A stretch of DNA of 6,124 nucleotides from the NCBI GenBank assembly GCA_038227745.1, contig JBBRPS010000643.1, positions 1-6,124 of the forward strand. Direction: 5' to 3'. Positions within the stretch are counted from its first letter, which is position 1. Each line of letters opens with the position of its first letter. The position numbers and the translations under genes were made by a program. Origin of the DNA: DASPXY01 sp038227745 (lineage in GTDB: Bacteria > Planctomycetota > Planctomycetia > Gemmatales > Gemmataceae). The notes beneath the pieces were generated by a model, which did no database searches, was not told where the DNA came from, and saw nothing but the letters and a program-made list of their open reading frames with translations. This document shows positions 6,015-6,124 of the stretch, one piece after another.

Positions 6015-6124
6015 GCCGCCGCGTAGGCCACCGGCCGGTCTCGTCTCGCGTCTCGTGGAGGGCAAGGACCGAGACCAAAAAGGGACAGGCACGAATGTCG
6101 CTGTTACGCGCAAGCCCTATTCCG
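6015..6124. other. Downstream non-coding tail
   Basis: This tail follows the TGA of the kinase-TIR gene. It contains a perfect 10-base palindrome (6030-6039), three overlapping TCTCG units (6039-6055), an inverted repeat (6037-6076) and an A-run with a GGGACAGGCAC motif (6077-6092). An ATG at 6095 opens ten codons to the edge (MSLLRASPIP), with only a weak, distant AGGG upstream; too little is visible to call a gene. Confidence 0.45.
6037..6076. repeat. Inverted repeat 22 bases after the kinase-TIR stop
   Basis: GGTCTCG (6037-6043) and CGAGACC (6070-6076) form a seven-base stem with a 26-base loop, followed by five A residues. An intrinsic terminator for the plus strand would need a T-run, so this is not a canonical one. 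It may be the edge of a dispersed repeat or a weak termination structure. Confidence 0.35.

Noticed and set aside
6037..6081. Intrinsic terminator for the kinase-TIR gene
   Set aside because: The stem is followed by an A-run, not a T-run, and has a 26-base loop, so it does not fit a Rho-independent terminator on the plus strand.
5055..6113. 352-residue minus-strand open frame over the pseudokinase and TIR
   Set aside because: The plus strand encodes a clear TIR domain here; the antisense translation is Arg/Gly/Val-rich with no motif.
1..6124. CRISPR array, tRNA, rRNA or insertion sequence
   Set aside because: No regularly spaced repeats, no cloverleaf-like sequence and no transposase motif were found on either strand.

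Overview
The window is GC-rich (most third codon positions are G or C). It carries two large genes transcribed away from each other from a 391-base intergenic region. The Hanks-type kinase motifs, especially 'HPNIC.VYDVG' and 'HRDLKPAN', together with the size and modular build of both proteins, suggest a planctomycete, probably Gemmataceae-like. This assignment is an inference from style and was not checked against a database.

Left half, minus strand (start at 1810, running off the left edge): a TPR-like helical N-terminus, a Rossmann-like SLOG-type domain and a class III nucleotide cyclase domain. The gene is cut inside the cyclase domain, just after the catalytic Asn/Arg motif. Metal-binding and transition-state residues are present, but both residues that normally select the purine base are Asn.

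Middle (1811-2201): each gene has a good Shine-Dalgarno sequence and a convincing sigma70-type promoter with a 17-base spacer. The two promoters are back to back, about 100 bases apart, with a short dyad between them. The minus-strand leader is long and rich in GC dyads.

Right half, plus strand (2202-6014): a 1270-residue protein with an intact Ser/Thr kinase, a two-helix transmembrane hairpin, a second kinase with some altered residues, a third kinase fold that is clearly a pseudokinase, and a C-terminal TIR domain with the WxxxE motif of NAD-cleaving TIRs. The three kinase units form a gradient from canonical to dead.

Working model (inference): the pair is a signalling or conflict module. 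The minus-strand protein would sense something and make a cyclic nucleotide or act through its SLOG-like domain. The membrane-anchored multi-kinase protein would control a TIR effector. No cyclic-nucleotide-binding domain is visible in the kinase-TIR protein, so a direct second-messenger link is unproven. The last 110 bases hold a weak inverted repeat and a motif that may belong to a dispersed repeat, but no secure gene.
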